From NCBI GenBank assembly GCA_039024315.1, contig JBCCQN010000222.1, positions 1 through 13,034 of the forward strand: a stretch of DNA of 13,034 nucleotides, given 5' to 3'. A model generated the notes under the pieces. That model had not been told where the DNA came from. It saw only the letters and a program-made list of their open reading frames with translations, and searched no databases. The translations under genes and the position numbers were made by a program. This DNA comes from JBCAWW01 sp039024315 (lineage in GTDB: Bacteria; Bacteroidota; Bacteroidia; J057). Below, piece by piece: positions 1 through 8,115 of this stretch (positions are counted from its first letter, which is position 1; each line of letters starts with the position of its first letter).

Positions 1-378
1 ACAGCGTGAGATGGACTCGTATAAAGAGCGCCATTTTGAATTCAGATAAGGATTGGTAGAAGCCTCAGTGTAATTCTGAATAGGGTTGATGTCTGGTTGG
101 TCACCAGAGTCAGTACCCTTGTTGGCTTCCATCCCACGGATGGAACCATATACCCAGCCAGAAGAAGCGGCTGTCCAGTTACCAGTACCTTGAGCAGAGA
201 CCCCATCTAACATAGAGTAGGCTCCAATCAATAGTGTCTCGATTCCGTCCTCGGTAGCCAAAACGGACTCATCGAGTGCACCGTTAGGGTTAATTTCGAG
301 GAAGGAGCTGTCGCAGGCGCTCACTAGTCCAAACACCAGAGCGACAACCATTAGTTTTGTCAGTTTTAATCTTTTCAT
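1..378 (-). CDS. SusD/RagB-family outer-membrane lipoprotein, N-terminal part
   Basis: Only the first 126 codons are present; the gene continues past the window start. The protein begins MKRLKLTKLM and has a short hydrophobic signal ending in the lipobox LVSA-C (Cys22), so it should be a lipoprotein. The following segment, with FLEINPNGAL and a helix containing IETLLIGAYSMLDG, is typical of the SusD N-terminus (the first helices of the TPR-like core). SusD proteins are surface lipoproteins that cap a SusC channel and capture oligosaccharides. The start lies 28 bp after the susC stop, in the usual susC-susD order, so the two are surely co-transcribed. A small AT-rich inverted repeat (GATTAT at 381-386, ATAATC at 392-397) lies between them. 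The substrate cannot be told from this fragment. Family assignment is firm; the rest of the protein is unseen. Confidence 0.93.
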   Translation of the reverse strand, partial: MKRLKLTKLMVVALVFGLVSACDSSFLEINPNGALDESVLATEDGIETLLIGAYSMLDGVSAQGTGNWTAASSGWVYGSIRGMEANKGTDSGDQPDINPIQNYTEASTNPYLNSKWRSLYESISRC

Positions 379-406
379 CGGATTATATATGATAATCTTA
401 ATATCG

Positions 407-3400
407 TTAAAAACCTATACTAAATCCAAGTAGATATTGTTTAACTGCAGGATAAGTTCCTTCGTCTACCCCAATTTCACGGTCATCGCGAGTATTCAAT
501 TCGGGGTCAATACCAGAGTAATTAGTCAGAGTAAAGAGGTTCGCAGCCTGTACATAAACACGAATGTTTTTAATAGCTGCACCAGGGTTAGCATTGTAAG
601 TATAACCTAGCTGTAGGTTACGTAATCTTAGATAAGAACCATCTTCGATATAATAGCTAGTAGACTGAGTGTTAGTCGAGAAGTTTGACTTGTTAGAAGC
701 CTTAGGAACTGTAGCGTCAGTACGCTCAGGAGTCCAGCTATTGTAGAGAAGGTCAGTACTCTTCTGGTTCTGGAAAGAAGGCCAGAAATCCAACCACCAT
801 CTGTTGAAGTTGAAGATATCGTTACCGTAAGAACCAAAGAAGAAGGCAGTCAAATCAAAGTTCTTGTAGTTTAGAGCTAGGTTCAAACCACCAGTGAAAT
901 CAGGGTTAGGATTACCGATGAAAGTACGGTCATCAGGAGTGATTTCGCCGTCGCCGTCTAGGTCAGCAAACTTGAGGAAGCCAGGCTCTGCACCATCTTG
1001 AGTAGCGTGGTTGTCAACTTCTTCCTGGTTTTGGAAGATACCGTCAACTTGGAAACCGAAGAAAGAAGAGATAGGCTGTCCAACCTGATTACGGTTGAAA
1101 GATCCAATACGAGAACCACCGAAGTCGAAGAATTCGATTCCATCAGCAATGTTTACGATCTCGTTGTCATAAGTAGTGAAAGTCAAGTTTGCTTCAAAGC
1201 CTAGATCAGGCGTCCACTGATCACGATAGATCAATTGGAGGTCAATCCCTTGGTTACGCATCTCTGCAACGTTTACAAAAGGAGTAGCTGCGGCACCGGC
1301 CGTACCAGGAAGCTCTGGGTTGAAGAGAAGGTCTTGGCTTACTTTAGTGTAGAAGTCAAAGACTAACTCAAGACGGTTGTCAAGGAAGGCAGCATCAAAA
1401 CCGATGTTAGTAGTAACATTGGTTTCCCACTTTGCGTCAGGGTTACCGATACGAGTTGGACGGAAGCCTTGGAGCGAGCTATTGCTTGTACCGTTCAAGT
1501 CATAGAAAGAAGTATTAGGAGAACCCCCAAAGAGGAAGAAAGCGTTTTGAGGAGAAACGGCCAACTGGTTACCCATAGTACCATAACCACCACGAATCTT
1601 CAGATTGGAGACAATGTTGTTGTCGACTAGGAAGGATTCTTGAGAAACTCTCCATGCAGCAGTAACAGAGGGGAAAATACCAAAGCGAGTACTTTCACCG
1701 AAACGAGAAGAACCATCACGACGGACAGTGGCACTCAAGAGGTAACGGTTGTCAAAACCATAGTCAACACGCGCAAACTGAGAAACAAGGGCAGTAGGAG
1801 TACTTACACCAGAACTTGCGTTAACAATGGTAGAGCCATTATCAAGGGTACGGAAAGATACCGCATCTGTGAAGTAGCCAGCACGGTTACCAGATACCCC
1901 ACGGCCAATACCGTACTTAACGGCCTCATAACCTAATACAGCATTGATGTCATGTACATCATAAGACTTGTTGAAGGTCAAAGTATTGGTCCAGACCCAA
2001 TCACCGCCCCAACCTGCACCCTCAGAGAAAGAAGGAGTAGCTACATTTTCCGCTCTTTCGTAAGTAGCGAAGTTGTAGTTGTTGAAATAGCTAGTACCAA
2101 AAGTACCACCAAAAGTAGAACGGAAGTTCAATCCATCAAAGATTTCTACATCAGCGTACACACTTCCCAAAGCTCTCAAATTGAAACTCCAATCATCAGC
2201 ATCACGCTCCAAGGTAGCAAAGTAGTTTTGACCATTACCCAAACGAGGGGCAAGACCAGTACCACCATACTCACCTGGTACGAATACACGAGAGATACCG
2301 GGTACTTCCTGAGTCATCACTGCAGGAATGATAGACTGAGACTGATAAACACGACTAATCGGCGCAGATTCTGCATTTTGACCGATACCTTGTCCGTTGT
2401 TAGTGTTAGTTACGGTAAAGTTTTGTCCTATCGTAACACGATCACGAACGTTGAATTCAGAGTTGAAACGAACGCTGAATCGCTGTGAATAAGTGTTTAG
2501 GGTAATACCTTCCTGACGGAAGTAGTTGAAACCACCATAAAACTTAGCATTGCGGCTACCACCAGATAAGGTAACGTCGTGGTTAGTGATTAGGGCATTG
2601 CGGGTAATTTGATCCCACCAATCAGTGTCTGCACCCCAGCTAGGTAAGGTAGGGCTTGGGTTGTTAGAGTCACCATAAATAGGGTGCTCTTCCTCCGTAC
2701 CATCATTGGCATATACCAACCACTGTAGATCAGCATATTCCTGAGCGTTGAGGAGATTTGTTGGAGCAGAACCAGCAGGAGTTTGGACTCCGATGTAGCC
2801 ACTGTAGCCAACATTTACGCCTTCGCTACCTCTCTTGGTAGTTACAATGATTACCCCGTTAGAAGCACGAGAACCATAGATGGAAGCGGCACCAGCATCT
2901 TTCAATACCGAAATCGCTTCGATGTCATTTGGGTTGAGGGTAGAGATGTCCTGAGTAGGAACTCCATCCACAACATAAAGTGGATCGTTGTTTTGGAAGG
3001 AGGCAAAACCACGGATCCGCACCTTAGAAGGAGCACCGGGGCGACCATCCGAACCAACGTTTACACCTGCAACCCGTCCCTGTAACTGATTAGCTACATT
3101 GCTAGTAGGGATAGCGGTCAGTTCTTCGGTATTGACTACCGCGACTGAACCAGTCAGGTCTTCTTTACGCTGAGTAGCGTAACCAGTCACAACTACCTCA
3201 GAGAGCGCAAACTCATCTGGGGCAAGAGAAATGTTGACTGTGTTTGAAGTACCAACCGTAACTTCCTGAGTGTTGTGTCCGAGATAAGAGACAACCAATA
3301 CATCCCCTTCAGAGGCTTGTATTGAGTATTTTCCCTCATTATCGGTCAATACCCCCCGAGAGGTACCTTGCACAACCACAGAAGCTCCGACTAGTGCCTC

Positions 3401-3538
3401 CCCATCAGTGTTGGCCACCTGACCAGAGATCTGTCCCTGGGCAAATAGGCTCACGGAGAGCAACATTCCAAGCGCGAGTAGTAACGACTGCTTGAAGAGC
3501 TCGCCCTTTCTAAAAAAATAAGGCACTTTACAATTCAT
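407..3538 (-). CDS. SusC/RagA-family TonB-dependent outer-membrane transporter
   Basis: This 1043-residue protein forms a TonB-dependent beta-barrel that works with SusD to import glycans or sugars. Residues about 1-33 are a signal peptide (cleavage near SLFA-Q). About 37-107 are a CarboxypepD_reg-like beta-sandwich (GQVANTDGEALVGASVVVQG). About 110-237 are the plug, with LSEVVVTGYATQRKEDLTGS, DPLYVVDGVP and SIYGSRASNGVIIVTTKRG. The remainder is barrel, ending in an aromatic strand (LLGFSIGF). A DLDGDGEITPDD loop (859-870) resembles a calcium-binding loop and is common in SusC proteins. Length is normal and the frame is intact. I chose the ATG at 3538; a GTG at 3544 would add two residues. 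The ATG is overlapped as ATGA by a 4-codon ORF (see the leader entry). It lies 348 bp from the upstream ROK gene and may have its own promoter. Substrate unknown. Confidence 0.97.
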   Translation of the reverse strand: MNCKVPYFFRKGELFKQSLLLALGMLLSVSLFAQGQISGQVANTDGEALVGASVVVQGTSRGVLTDNEGKYSIQASEGDVLVVSYLGHNTQEVTVGTSNTVNISLAPDEFALSEVVVTGYATQRKEDLTGSVAVVNTEELTAIPTSNVANQLQGRVAGVNVGSDGRPGAPSKVRIRGFASFQNNDPLYVVDGVPTQDISTLNPNDIEAISVLKDAGAASIYGSRASNGVIIVTTKRGSEGVNVGYSGYIGVQTPAGSAPTNLLNAQEYADLQWLVYANDGTEEEHPIYGDSNNPSPTLPSWGADTDWWDQITRNALITNHDVTLSGGSRNAKFYGGFNYFRQEGITLNTYSQRFSVRFNSEFNVRDRVTIGQNFTVTNTNNGQGIGQNAESAPISRVYQSQSIIPAVMTQEVPGISRVFVPGEYGGTGLAPRLGNGQNYFATLERDADDWSFNLRALGSVYADVEIFDGLNFRSTFGGTFGTSYFNNYNFATYERAENVATPSFSEGAGWGGDWVWTNTLTFNKSYDVHDINAVLGYEAVKYGIGRGVSGNRAGYFTDAVSFRTLDNGSTIVNASSGVSTPTALVSQFARVDYGFDNRYLLSATVRRDGSSRFGESTRFGIFPSVTAAWRVSQESFLVDNNIVSNLKIRGGYGTMGNQLAVSPQNAFFLFGGSPNTSFYDLNGTSNSSLQGFRPTRIGNPDAKWETNVTTNIGFDAAFLDNRLELVFDFYTKVSQDLLFNPELPGTAGAAATPFVNVAEMRNQGIDLQLIYRDQWTPDLGFEANLTFTTYDNEIVNIADGIEFFDFGGSRIGSFNRNQVGQPISSFFGFQVDGIFQNQEEVDNHATQDGAEPGFLKFADLDGDGEITPDDRTFIGNPNPDFTGGLNLALNYKNFDLTAFFFGSYGNDIFNFNRWWLDFWPSFQNQKSTDLLYNSWTPERTDATVPKASNKSNFSTNTQSTSYYIEDGSYLRLRNLQLGYTYNANPGAAIKNIRVYVQAANLFTLTNYSGIDPELNTRDDREIGVDEGTYPAVKQYLLGFSIGF

Positions 3539-3586
3539 GAGCACAACATTAGTAGTAGTTAGTAAGTGAAAAAATTAGCGAATATG

Positions 3587-3612
3587 AGATTCCCATCTAC
3601 AAAAGGGAATCT
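3587..3612 (-). repeat. 8-bp inverted repeat (hairpin) in susC 5' leader
   Basis: AGATTCCC at 3587-3594 and GGGAATCT at 3605-3612 pair perfectly around a 10-nt loop. In the minus-strand transcript the hairpin ends about 48 nt before the susC ATG and is followed about 12 nt later by a run of six U. The U-run is too far away for a textbook intrinsic terminator, but an attenuator or mRNA-stabilising stem is possible. Confidence 0.5.
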
Positions 3613-3822
3613 TCAAAAACTAGTTTACAAATTTTTGATCGGCTGTCAAGCTCAGCGTAGCTGGATATTATTTTTTAGCTGCATAGTATATGCCTCAACC
3701 AGCAAATAGAGCTCAGCCTGGCCTCAAAACCGCAATCGATTTCGAGCAAGGGTGAAGAGTAATATGTTTCTGGACATAAAGTAGTTGTAGTAGTTAGTTA
3801 GAAAGTAGTGGTACAGTCTAGC

Positions 3823-3861
3823 CTGAGAAAATATTAGTATTAGTAGGATACCTTTTCTCAG
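3823..3861 (-). repeat. 9-bp inverted repeat downstream of ROK gene
   Basis: CTGAGAAAA (3823-3831) and TTTTCTCAG (3853-3861) form perfect 9-bp arms around a 21-nt AT-rich loop. The element begins 25 nt after the ROK kinase stop on the minus strand. It may be a 3'-end hairpin or processing signal for the permease-kinase transcript, or an operator for susC. There is no following T-run on the minus strand, so it is not a standard intrinsic terminator. Confidence 0.45.
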
Positions 3862-3886
3862 TTTATGTATCGTTCCCTAGATAAAT

Positions 3887-4852
3887 TTAAGAAATATTTT
3901 CCTTTTCTTTCCACACTAACGCGCTTGCGCCCAAAATGGCGGCCTCGCTACCGGGAAGTTTTGAAGGTATTAATTCTACCTTATTCTTAAAAATACCTAA
4001 AAGGTCAGCTTCCATATATCTTTTGGTAGGTTCTAATATCCATTTACCAGCTCTCGCTACCCCACCAAATAAAAAGATGGCCTGTGGACTGGTGATTGCA
4101 ACCACATTGGCCAAAGCCTCTCCTAATATCTTACCGGTATAATCAAAAGCTCTATGGGCAATCGGGTCTCCAGCCTCAGCAGCTTCGAAAATATCTTTAG
4201 GGGTTAAATTCTCTGGTAAAATATGCCGCATGGGTGAAGCCCCATCAGAAGCAGCTAGTTCTTCCTGCACCGTCAATACCAATCCTCTTGCGGCAGCATA
4301 GGTCTCCACGCAGCCGCGACGCCCGCAAGTACAGAGTCTTCCCCCTCTTACCGCACAGACATGACCAAACTCACCGGCAAAACCGTCATGCCCGTAAATC
4401 AAATCACCATTGACCACAAAGCCACTGCCTACCCCTGTACCTAAGGTGATCATGATAAAATTTTTCATCCCCTTAGCAGCACCATACATCATCTCGCCAA
4501 TGGCAGCGGCGTTAGCGTCATTAGTAAGGGTTACTTTGGCTTTAAATTGAGCCTCAAATAGATCTGCCAAAGGGATTATCCCTTTCCAACGTAAATTGGG
4601 CGCATACTCAATTTTTCCAGTAAAATAGTTTGCGTTAGGAGCGCCAATCCCAATGCCGCTAACCTCCACTTCCTGACCTAAATCTGCGATGAGGGCCTTT
4701 ACTGCATTAGAGACAGATAGGACATATTCTTCAACTGACTCAAACTGACGGGTCGAGATAGAGTGCTTGGCCAACACATTTCCCTCTCTATCTACAATAC
4801 CATATTTCGTATTTGTTCCTCCAATATCAATTCCGATCGCAATGGGTGTCAT
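3887..4852 (-). CDS. ROK-family sugar kinase (glucokinase/fructokinase-like)
   Basis: This 321-residue cytoplasmic kinase should phosphorylate a hexose with ATP, trapping sugar brought in by the adjacent permease. An N-terminal phosphate-binding loop is visible, DIGGTNTKYG (9-18). TNDANAAAIGE (110-120) carries the likely catalytic base Asp112, and LGTGVGSG (137-144) is a second phosphate/adenosine motif. GEFGH (160-164) with CTCGRRGCVE (174-183) is the ROK signature, giving zinc ligands His164, Cys174, Cys176 and Cys181. There is no N-terminal helix-turn-helix, so it is a kinase and not a ROK repressor (NagC/XylR type). The length fits bacterial ROK glucokinases. It lies 65 bp after the permease gene and is probably co-transcribed with it. 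Its start is preceded by CCTACTAAAATG, similar to the leader of the permease. Glucose is the commonest substrate of the family, but this is not proven here. Confidence 0.95.
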   Translation of the reverse strand: MTPIAIGIDIGGTNTKYGIVDREGNVLAKHSISTRQFESVEEYVLSVSNAVKALIADLGQEVEVSGIGIGAPNANYFTGKIEYAPNLRWKGIIPLADLFEAQFKAKVTLTNDANAAAIGEMMYGAAKGMKNFIMITLGTGVGSGFVVNGDLIYGHDGFAGEFGHVCAVRGGRLCTCGRRGCVETYAAARGLVLTVQEELAASDGASPMRHILPENLTPKDIFEAAEAGDPIAHRAFDYTGKILGEALANVVAITSPQAIFLFGGVARAGKWILEPTKRYMEADLLGIFKNKVELIPSKLPGSEAAILGASALVWKEKENIS

Positions 4853-4917
4853 TTTAGTAGGCGTATGCTTTTTTGATTATGTGAATGATTGACTTCTTTA
4901 AAGGCCCAAAGGCGGGC

Positions 4918-6321
4918 TTATGCCTCTACTTTAGGCTTCCCAATATTAGCTCCTTTGAGGCCGTAAAATACCAAGTACAGATAACAAAAGATGGGTACTA
5001 TCATAGAAAATTGTAAATCTCCTGTACCGTCTGCCACCGCTCCTTGAATGAGTGGAACCAGTGCCCCTCCCAAGATCATCATCACCAGTACAGAAGAGCC
5101 TTGGCTGGTATATTTTCCGAGCCCTTCGATGGCTAGCGTAAAGATGTTAGACCACATGATCGAGTTGAACAAGCCCATGCCGATCACCGTCCACATCGCT
5201 ACTGCTCCAGAGCTATTGATCGCAATGATGAGCATCAATACGTTGATACCTGCAAAGACGCCTAAGGTTCTCGCTGGCAGCGAACGCCCAATCACAAATC
5301 CGATGAGATTTAGACCCACAAATATCAAGAAGGGTAGCATCTCAGTAAGGGTCAATGTACCCTCGCTTTTGAGACGGGCCGCTAGAAAGACTACCGCAAA
5401 AAAGCCTAAAGCCACCCCAATCATGGTCAGCAACAACTTAGGGGTCATTTTTTTGCCTAAGGATACCGCCCCAGTAAAGCGACCGATCATCGCCCCTCCC
5501 CAGTAAAAGGCTAAGAAAATATCTGCCTTACTCTTCTCCATGCCTGCCACCTCTGGTAGTTCCAAGTAATTAATCAAGGTACTACCTACTGTCACTTCTC
5601 CTCCCACATAGGCGAAGATGGCTACGCCACCCAAAATCAAAAAAGGATACTTGAGTGCTCCCAGCCCTGCTTCTATTTTCTCGTCATTTTGGATGGCCGG
5701 CAACTTGGACAGGGCAATGAAGATTCCTAATACCACAAACAGCCCAGCAAAGATGAGATAGGGCGTCTTGACAGACTCGGCTGAGAGTTCCCCGCCGGGG
5801 CCAGCAAAAAACTCAAACACCAAATAGCCACCGATCAAAGGCGCAATGGTCGTCCCAAAGGAATTAAAGCCTTGAGCCAAATTGAGCCGACTAGAAGCCG
5901 TTGAGGCAGGACCTAATATCGCCACATAAGGATTGGCCGCAATCTGCAGAATAGTAAACCCTATCCCTAACAGAAAGAGGGCGCCCAAAAAGTAGCCGTA
6001 AATCTGGTATTCTGCTGCTGGATAAAACAAGGCACAACTCAAGGCCGAGATCACCAAACCTACCAAGATCCCATTCTTATAACCCACGCGTTCGATAGGA
6101 TCGATACCCGAAAGAGAAAATAGGAAGTAAATCAGCGATCCAATCGTATATGCGCCAAAAAAGGCGAACTGCACTAGCATCGCTTGGGTATAGTTGAGCG
6201 TAAAGACCTCCTTGAGATAGGGGATCAAAATGTCGTTCATGCAGGTGATGAAGCCCCACATAAAGAAGAGCGAAAACATCGTGTACAGGGCAGAACGGTA
6301 ATCAGTAGTCGTATCAGCCAT
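4918..6321 (-). CDS. FucP/GluP-type MFS sugar:H+ symporter
   Basis: This 467-residue protein is an inner-membrane major facilitator permease with about 12 hydrophobic helices. Features of the FucP/glucose-galactose transporter branch include FFMWGFITCMNDILIPYLK in helix 1 and its following loop (about 19-37), QIAANPYVAILGP (126-138), SRLNLAQGFNSFGTTIAPL (144-162) and, near the end, TSQGSSVLVMMILGGALVPL. Such permeases bring fucose, glucose, galactose or related sugars in with protons. The adjoining ROK kinase favours glucose or another hexose over fucose, which uses a different kinase type. The ATG is preceded directly by TACTACTACTA, a motif also seen before susC. The gene follows the LytTR regulator by 59 bp in the same direction. 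That gap contains a 10-bp palindrome TTTGATCAAA (6353-6362) and a near-match to the -7 promoter box (TAATTTG). Confidence 0.95.
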   Translation of the reverse strand: MADTTTDYRSALYTMFSLFFMWGFITCMNDILIPYLKEVFTLNYTQAMLVQFAFFGAYTIGSLIYFLFSLSGIDPIERVGYKNGILVGLVISALSCALFYPAAEYQIYGYFLGALFLLGIGFTILQIAANPYVAILGPASTASSRLNLAQGFNSFGTTIAPLIGGYLVFEFFAGPGGELSAESVKTPYLIFAGLFVVLGIFIALSKLPAIQNDEKIEAGLGALKYPFLILGGVAIFAYVGGEVTVGSTLINYLELPEVAGMEKSKADIFLAFYWGGAMIGRFTGAVSLGKKMTPKLLLTMIGVALGFFAVVFLAARLKSEGTLTLTEMLPFLIFVGLNLIGFVIGRSLPARTLGVFAGINVLMLIIAINSSGAVAMWTVIGMGLFNSIMWSNIFTLAIEGLGKYTSQGSSVLVMMILGGALVPLIQGAVADGTGDLQFSMIVPIFCYLYLVFYGLKGANIGKPKVEA

Positions 6322-6380
6322 TAGTAGTAGTAATTTAGCGGTCGATCTGATGTTTGATCAAATCGCTGCCAAATTAAGAT
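6322..6380 (-). promoter_or_regulatory. Permease leader: possible operator and CTACTA start motif
   Basis: This is the short gap between the LytTR regulator stop and the permease start. It contains the palindrome TTTGATCAAA (6353-6362). On the minus strand there is a TAATTTG string one base short of the Bacteroidota -7 box TAnnTTTG, and TTACTACTACTA runs directly into the ATG. The strings are seen directly; promoter or operator function is inference and weak. Confidence 0.25.
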
Positions 6381-7088
6381 TTATTTTGGCTCGGTGGTCA
6401 TAAACTGCAAAAAGGCTTGTTTATAGGTGCGCCCCAATGGCAAAATTTGCGCTCCTAGCATCACTTCCTCCCCATCGTAGGCCGTGATATGCGTCTTACC
6501 TACGATGTAGGAGCGATGTATTCGAATAAAGGATTCTGAGGCTAAGCGTTCGGCGAAGGCGCTCATACTACTTTTGACCACCCACTTAGGCCCAGTAGTG
6601 TGTATCCTTATATAATCCTTTAAGCCCTCAACCCACTGTATGTCAGCAAGTAATACTTTTACTTCTCTCCTATCTACTCTGACAAAAATGTGTTCTTTTT
6701 TCACGCTGCGCGGAACGCTTACCTCTTTAGTCTGCGACTCAAAAAATCGATTGACAGCTTTCAAAAAGCGAGCAAAAGCAATGGGTTTGAGCAAATAATC
6801 CACCGCCGCCAATTCAAAACCCTCCAAGGCGTATTCCCGATGAGCGGTCGTAAAAATTACTGCGGGTCGATGGTCCAGACTGTCCAATAACTGCAGGCCG
6901 TTGAGATTGGGCATTTGGATATCCAGCAGCAGCAGATCGATGGGTTCTTGCCGCAAAAGGCTCATAGCCTGTAGTGAGTCGCCCAAACTAGCTTTCAGTT
7001 TGAGTTCCGGCACTTGACTGACATAATGCGCCAAAATCTCCCTCGCTATGGGCTCATCATCCAATATCATACAGGAATAGGCACTCAT
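6381..7088 (-). CDS. LytTR-family response regulator
   Basis: This 235-residue transcription factor has an N-terminal receiver domain (about 4-118). The acidic pocket is Asp10/Asp11, the phospho-acceptor is Asp56 in LLLLDIQMP, the switch Thr is in FTTAHREYA (79-87), and Lys101 is in the DYLLKP motif. A short linker leads to a LytTR DNA-binding domain (about 132-230) that starts FVRVDRREVKV and contains IQWVEGLKDYIRIH, FIRIHRSYIV and LPLGRTYK, all standard for the family. All key residues are present. It follows the sensor kinase by only 4 nt, so the pair is one translational unit. Targets are unknown. Members often bind paired direct repeats, and the position just upstream of the sugar permease makes that module a candidate target. 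Confidence 0.96.
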   Translation of the reverse strand: MSAYSCMILDDEPIAREILAHYVSQVPELKLKASLGDSLQAMSLLRQEPIDLLLLDIQMPNLNGLQLLDSLDHRPAVIFTTAHREYALEGFELAAVDYLLKPIAFARFLKAVNRFFESQTKEVSVPRSVKKEHIFVRVDRREVKVLLADIQWVEGLKDYIRIHTTGPKWVVKSSMSAFAERLASESFIRIHRSYIVGKTHITAYDGEEVMLGAQILPLGRTYKQAFLQFMTTEPK

Positions 7089-7092
7089 AGAC

Positions 7093-8115
7093 TCAATTTA
7101 AAGAAATCTCCAACTGTACTTCAAACCAGTCCGTCCCTTGATCAATCTTCATTTCATGCTGGCCACGATAAAGTAAATCGAGTCTCTCGCGCAGGTTTTG
7201 CAAGCCGATGCCTCCACTACTTTTTGCCGATGCTAAGGCAGGATTGAGGCTATTGCCAAAGCGAAGATATAGTTGATTGCCTTCAAGGCTTAACACAATC
7301 GCTAAATGTAATCGCCCATCATCGGCTTTTTGGCCATGCTTAAAAGCGTTTTCTGCCAGGGGTAATATGATCAAAGGAGCAATGCAAAGCGAGGCTAGCT
7401 CAGCGCTTATTTGCCAGTCAAGGGCTAGTTCCTCGCCATAGCGTAGCTTTTCTAGGCTGATATAATTGTCCAACAGATCGACCTCTTGCTGTAGCGAGAC
7501 ATACTCTTTTTCCGCGGCATAGAGCAAATAGTCCAAAAGGGCTGAAAGCTTCAAAATCCCTTCTGGGGTAGCTTGGGATTGGCGGAGGCTAAGGCCATAA
7601 AGATTGTTGAGGGTATTGAACAAAAAGTGAGGGTGCAATTGTGCTTTGAGGACTTTGAGCGCGAGCGTAGCTTGAGAGTCTTGCAATTGTTGGTTGAGCA
7701 AAGCCTGTCGTCGCCAATCCGCGATGATTTGCAGGCAAACCGCAAAGCCCACTACCGCATAATCTCTAATGACATTTTTGAAGACTTTGGGAGCAGGAAA
7801 GATCGCCCAGTTGCCATCATCCATATATCCCAGCAGCGCAATCCAATAGATTCTGCCGAGGTATAGCATCGTCCCTACTCCCAAGATGCCCAACCAAAAC
7901 TGTAGCAGCTTCCCTTTTTGCAAGAAGCGAGGCACTAGCCATAAGGAAATCAAATAAGAGCTCGCCATAATCACCGGCAGATAGATCACGATATCACGCA
8001 ACAGATCATCGCGCTGCCAAGGACGATAATGCATCATATTGGCCAGATACTCAGAAAATACATAGACCGCCCACAAGGTAGCATGAGCCCACAAGGCCTT
8101 TTTTTTCCACTCCAT
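7093..8115 (-). CDS. LytS/YehU-type membrane sensor histidine kinase
   Basis: This 340-residue protein is the partner of the following LytTR regulator. Four hydrophobic helices are visible at about 8-23, 42-61, 72-95 and 117-132, with little extracytoplasmic sequence, so any signal is probably sensed in or near the membrane. A short coiled linker leads to the His_kinase (PF06580-type) core: LKAQLHPHFLFNTLNNL (156-172) with likely phospho-acceptor His163. The ATPase part has the N-box LPLAENAFKHG (251-261) and the G-box GGIGLQNLRERL (301-312). No PAS, GAF or sugar-binding domain is seen, so the stimulus is unknown. It is divergent from the haem-binding gene across 166 bp that contain spaced GTCG repeats. 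Confidence 0.95.
   Translation of the reverse strand: MEWKKKALWAHATLWAVYVFSEYLANMMHYRPWQRDDLLRDIVIYLPVIMASSYLISLWLVPRFLQKGKLLQFWLGILGVGTMLYLGRIYWIALLGYMDDGNWAIFPAPKVFKNVIRDYAVVGFAVCLQIIADWRRQALLNQQLQDSQATLALKVLKAQLHPHFLFNTLNNLYGLSLRQSQATPEGILKLSALLDYLLYAAEKEYVSLQQEVDLLDNYISLEKLRYGEELALDWQISAELASLCIAPLIILPLAENAFKHGQKADDGRLHLAIVLSLEGNQLYLRFGNSLNPALASAKSSGGIGLQNLRERLDLLYRGQHEMKIDQGTDWFEVQLEISLN

Larger units (their letters stand above)
3535..3886 (-). promoter_or_regulatory. susC leader region with hairpins and small ORFs
   Basis: This gene-free stretch lies between the ROK kinase and susC. Read on the minus strand it holds, in order: an inverted repeat CTGAGAAAA/TTTTCTCAG (3823-3831 with 3853-3861); a 17-codon ORF at 3777-3724 (MSRNILLFTLARNRLRF) preceded by an ACTAC-rich run; a weak promoter-like pair (TTG near 3649, TAGTTTTTG at 3622-3614, not an exact consensus); a perfect 8-bp hairpin AGATTCCC/GGGAATCT with a 10-nt loop (3587-3612); a T6 run about 12 nt further on; and a mini-ORF ATG TTG TGC TCA TGA (3549-3535) whose stop overlaps the susC ATG. 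The sequence elements are seen directly. Calling the region a regulatory leader is inference. No known riboswitch fold was recognised. Confidence 0.4.

Noticed and set aside
1952..2488. 178-codon plus-strand ORF
   Set aside because: It lies wholly antisense to the susC barrel, has a low-complexity Ser/Thr/Arg-rich translation and no domain; it is a shadow of susC.
3614..3649. TTG and TAGTTTTTG as the susC promoter
   Set aside because: The -7 string has an extra base relative to TAnnTTTG and the spacing to TTG is long, so no separate promoter is annotated.
3647..3717. AGCTCAGC direct repeat 61 bp apart in the susC leader
   Set aside because: An 8-bp match in a short region may be chance, and it does not fit a clear structure.
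6353..6362. TTTGATCAAA palindrome as a firm operator
   Set aside because: A 10-bp palindrome occurs often by chance and no second site or known factor supports it, so it is kept only as a note in the permease leader.
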